Positions 6,294 to 6,377 of a stretch of 6,377 nucleotides of DNA are shown here, piece after piece. The notes beneath the pieces were generated by a model. The model was not told the DNA's origin, did not search any database, and was given only the letters and a program-made list of their open reading frames with translations. The position numbers were made by a program, and so were the translations under genes. How positions within the stretch are numbered: the stretch's first letter is position 1; each line of letters starts with the position of its first letter. Source of the DNA: Thermomicrobiaceae bacterium (GTDB lineage Bacteria > Chloroflexota > Chloroflexia > Thermomicrobiales > Thermomicrobiaceae). Location of the stretch: contig SKTL01000405.1 of assembly GCA_007122555.1 (NCBI GenBank), positions 1-6,377 on the forward strand, read 5' to 3'.

Positions 6294-6377
6294 TTAGCGG
6301 TCGGGCTGTTTCGCGAGGTAGCGGTGAATGTGATCCCGGATTCCCTGCGCGGAATCGAGAGCTGTCTGAGCGAGGTA
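6294..6377 (-). CDS. C-terminal end of an unidentified gene, cut by the window edge
   Basis: A minus-strand frame enters from the right edge and ends in TAA at 6294-6296 after 27 residues, which include GIRDHIHRYLAKQPDR at the end. The segment is helical and amphipathic in look, and most third codon positions are G or C, as in the neighbouring genes. Other minus-strand frames are also open over this short stretch, so the frame choice is only moderately supported. Too little is present to assign a family. It would lie about 80 bases upstream of oxidoreductase copy 2 in the same direction. Confidence 0.4.
   Translation of the reverse strand, partial: YLAQTALDSAQGIRDHIHRYLAKQPDR

Overview
This is a GC-rich bacterial window in which every supported gene reads on the minus strand. 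Transcription therefore runs from the right end to the left end: the tail of an unidentified gene (6294 to window end), two tandem luciferase-like F420/FMN-type oxidoreductase paralogs (about 6214-5321 and 5278-4388), a 272-base intergenic region, then the B subunit (4115-2163) and A subunit (2153 to beyond position 1) of a type IIA DNA topoisomerase (gyrase or topoisomerase IV). The A subunit is cut by the left window edge after 717 codons, with the end of its C-terminal beta-pinwheel missing. The moderately high GC, the LLM-class oxidoreductases of the kind common in F420-using Actinobacteria and Chloroflexota, and Gram-positive-like regulatory DNA suggest an actinobacterium or a Chloroflexota member such as Thermomicrobia. 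That placement is inference, as no marker here settles it.

Topoisomerase pair. The two subunits form a tight operon with only 9 bases between the B stop and the A start, and the A subunit's Shine-Dalgarno overlaps the B stop. Both keep the core catalytic residues: GHKL ATPase Glu/Asn/Asp, the QTK lysine, the TOPRIM acidic residues and the A-subunit active-site Tyr129. Both also carry unusual substitutions at otherwise very conserved places. In B the GHKL DxGxG motif reads DEARG and the LPGKLADC segment is replaced. In A the GKYHPHGD motif reads KHYHPHGD, the C-gate 'LRLQxLTGLE'-type motif is changed, and there is no recognisable GyrA box (FRRSRPGS where QRRGGRG is expected). The pair looks like a divergent subfamily, and whether it is gyrase or topoisomerase IV cannot be settled from the sequence alone.

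Control region. The intergenic region holds a perfect-hexamer sigma70-type promoter (TTGACA, 18-base spacer, TATAAT) for the topoisomerase operon and predicts a leader of roughly 147 bases. Just downstream of the expected transcription start lies CGAACACATGTTCT. It matches 13 of 14 positions of the Bacillus/actinobacterial-type LexA (SOS) box CGAACRNRYGTTYC and is well placed to repress. If real, this topoisomerase would be damage-inducible, which is the most interesting hypothesis in the window. The same bases can also form an RNA hairpin at the 5' end of the leader.

Oxidoreductase pair. The two LLM-class proteins are about 60-65 percent identical by eye, co-linear with one single-residue gap, and separated by only a few tens of bases. 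They are a tandem gene duplication. They sit upstream of the topoisomerase operon, which has its own promoter, so no functional link between the two is shown. No RNA genes, mobile elements or CRISPR arrays were seen.
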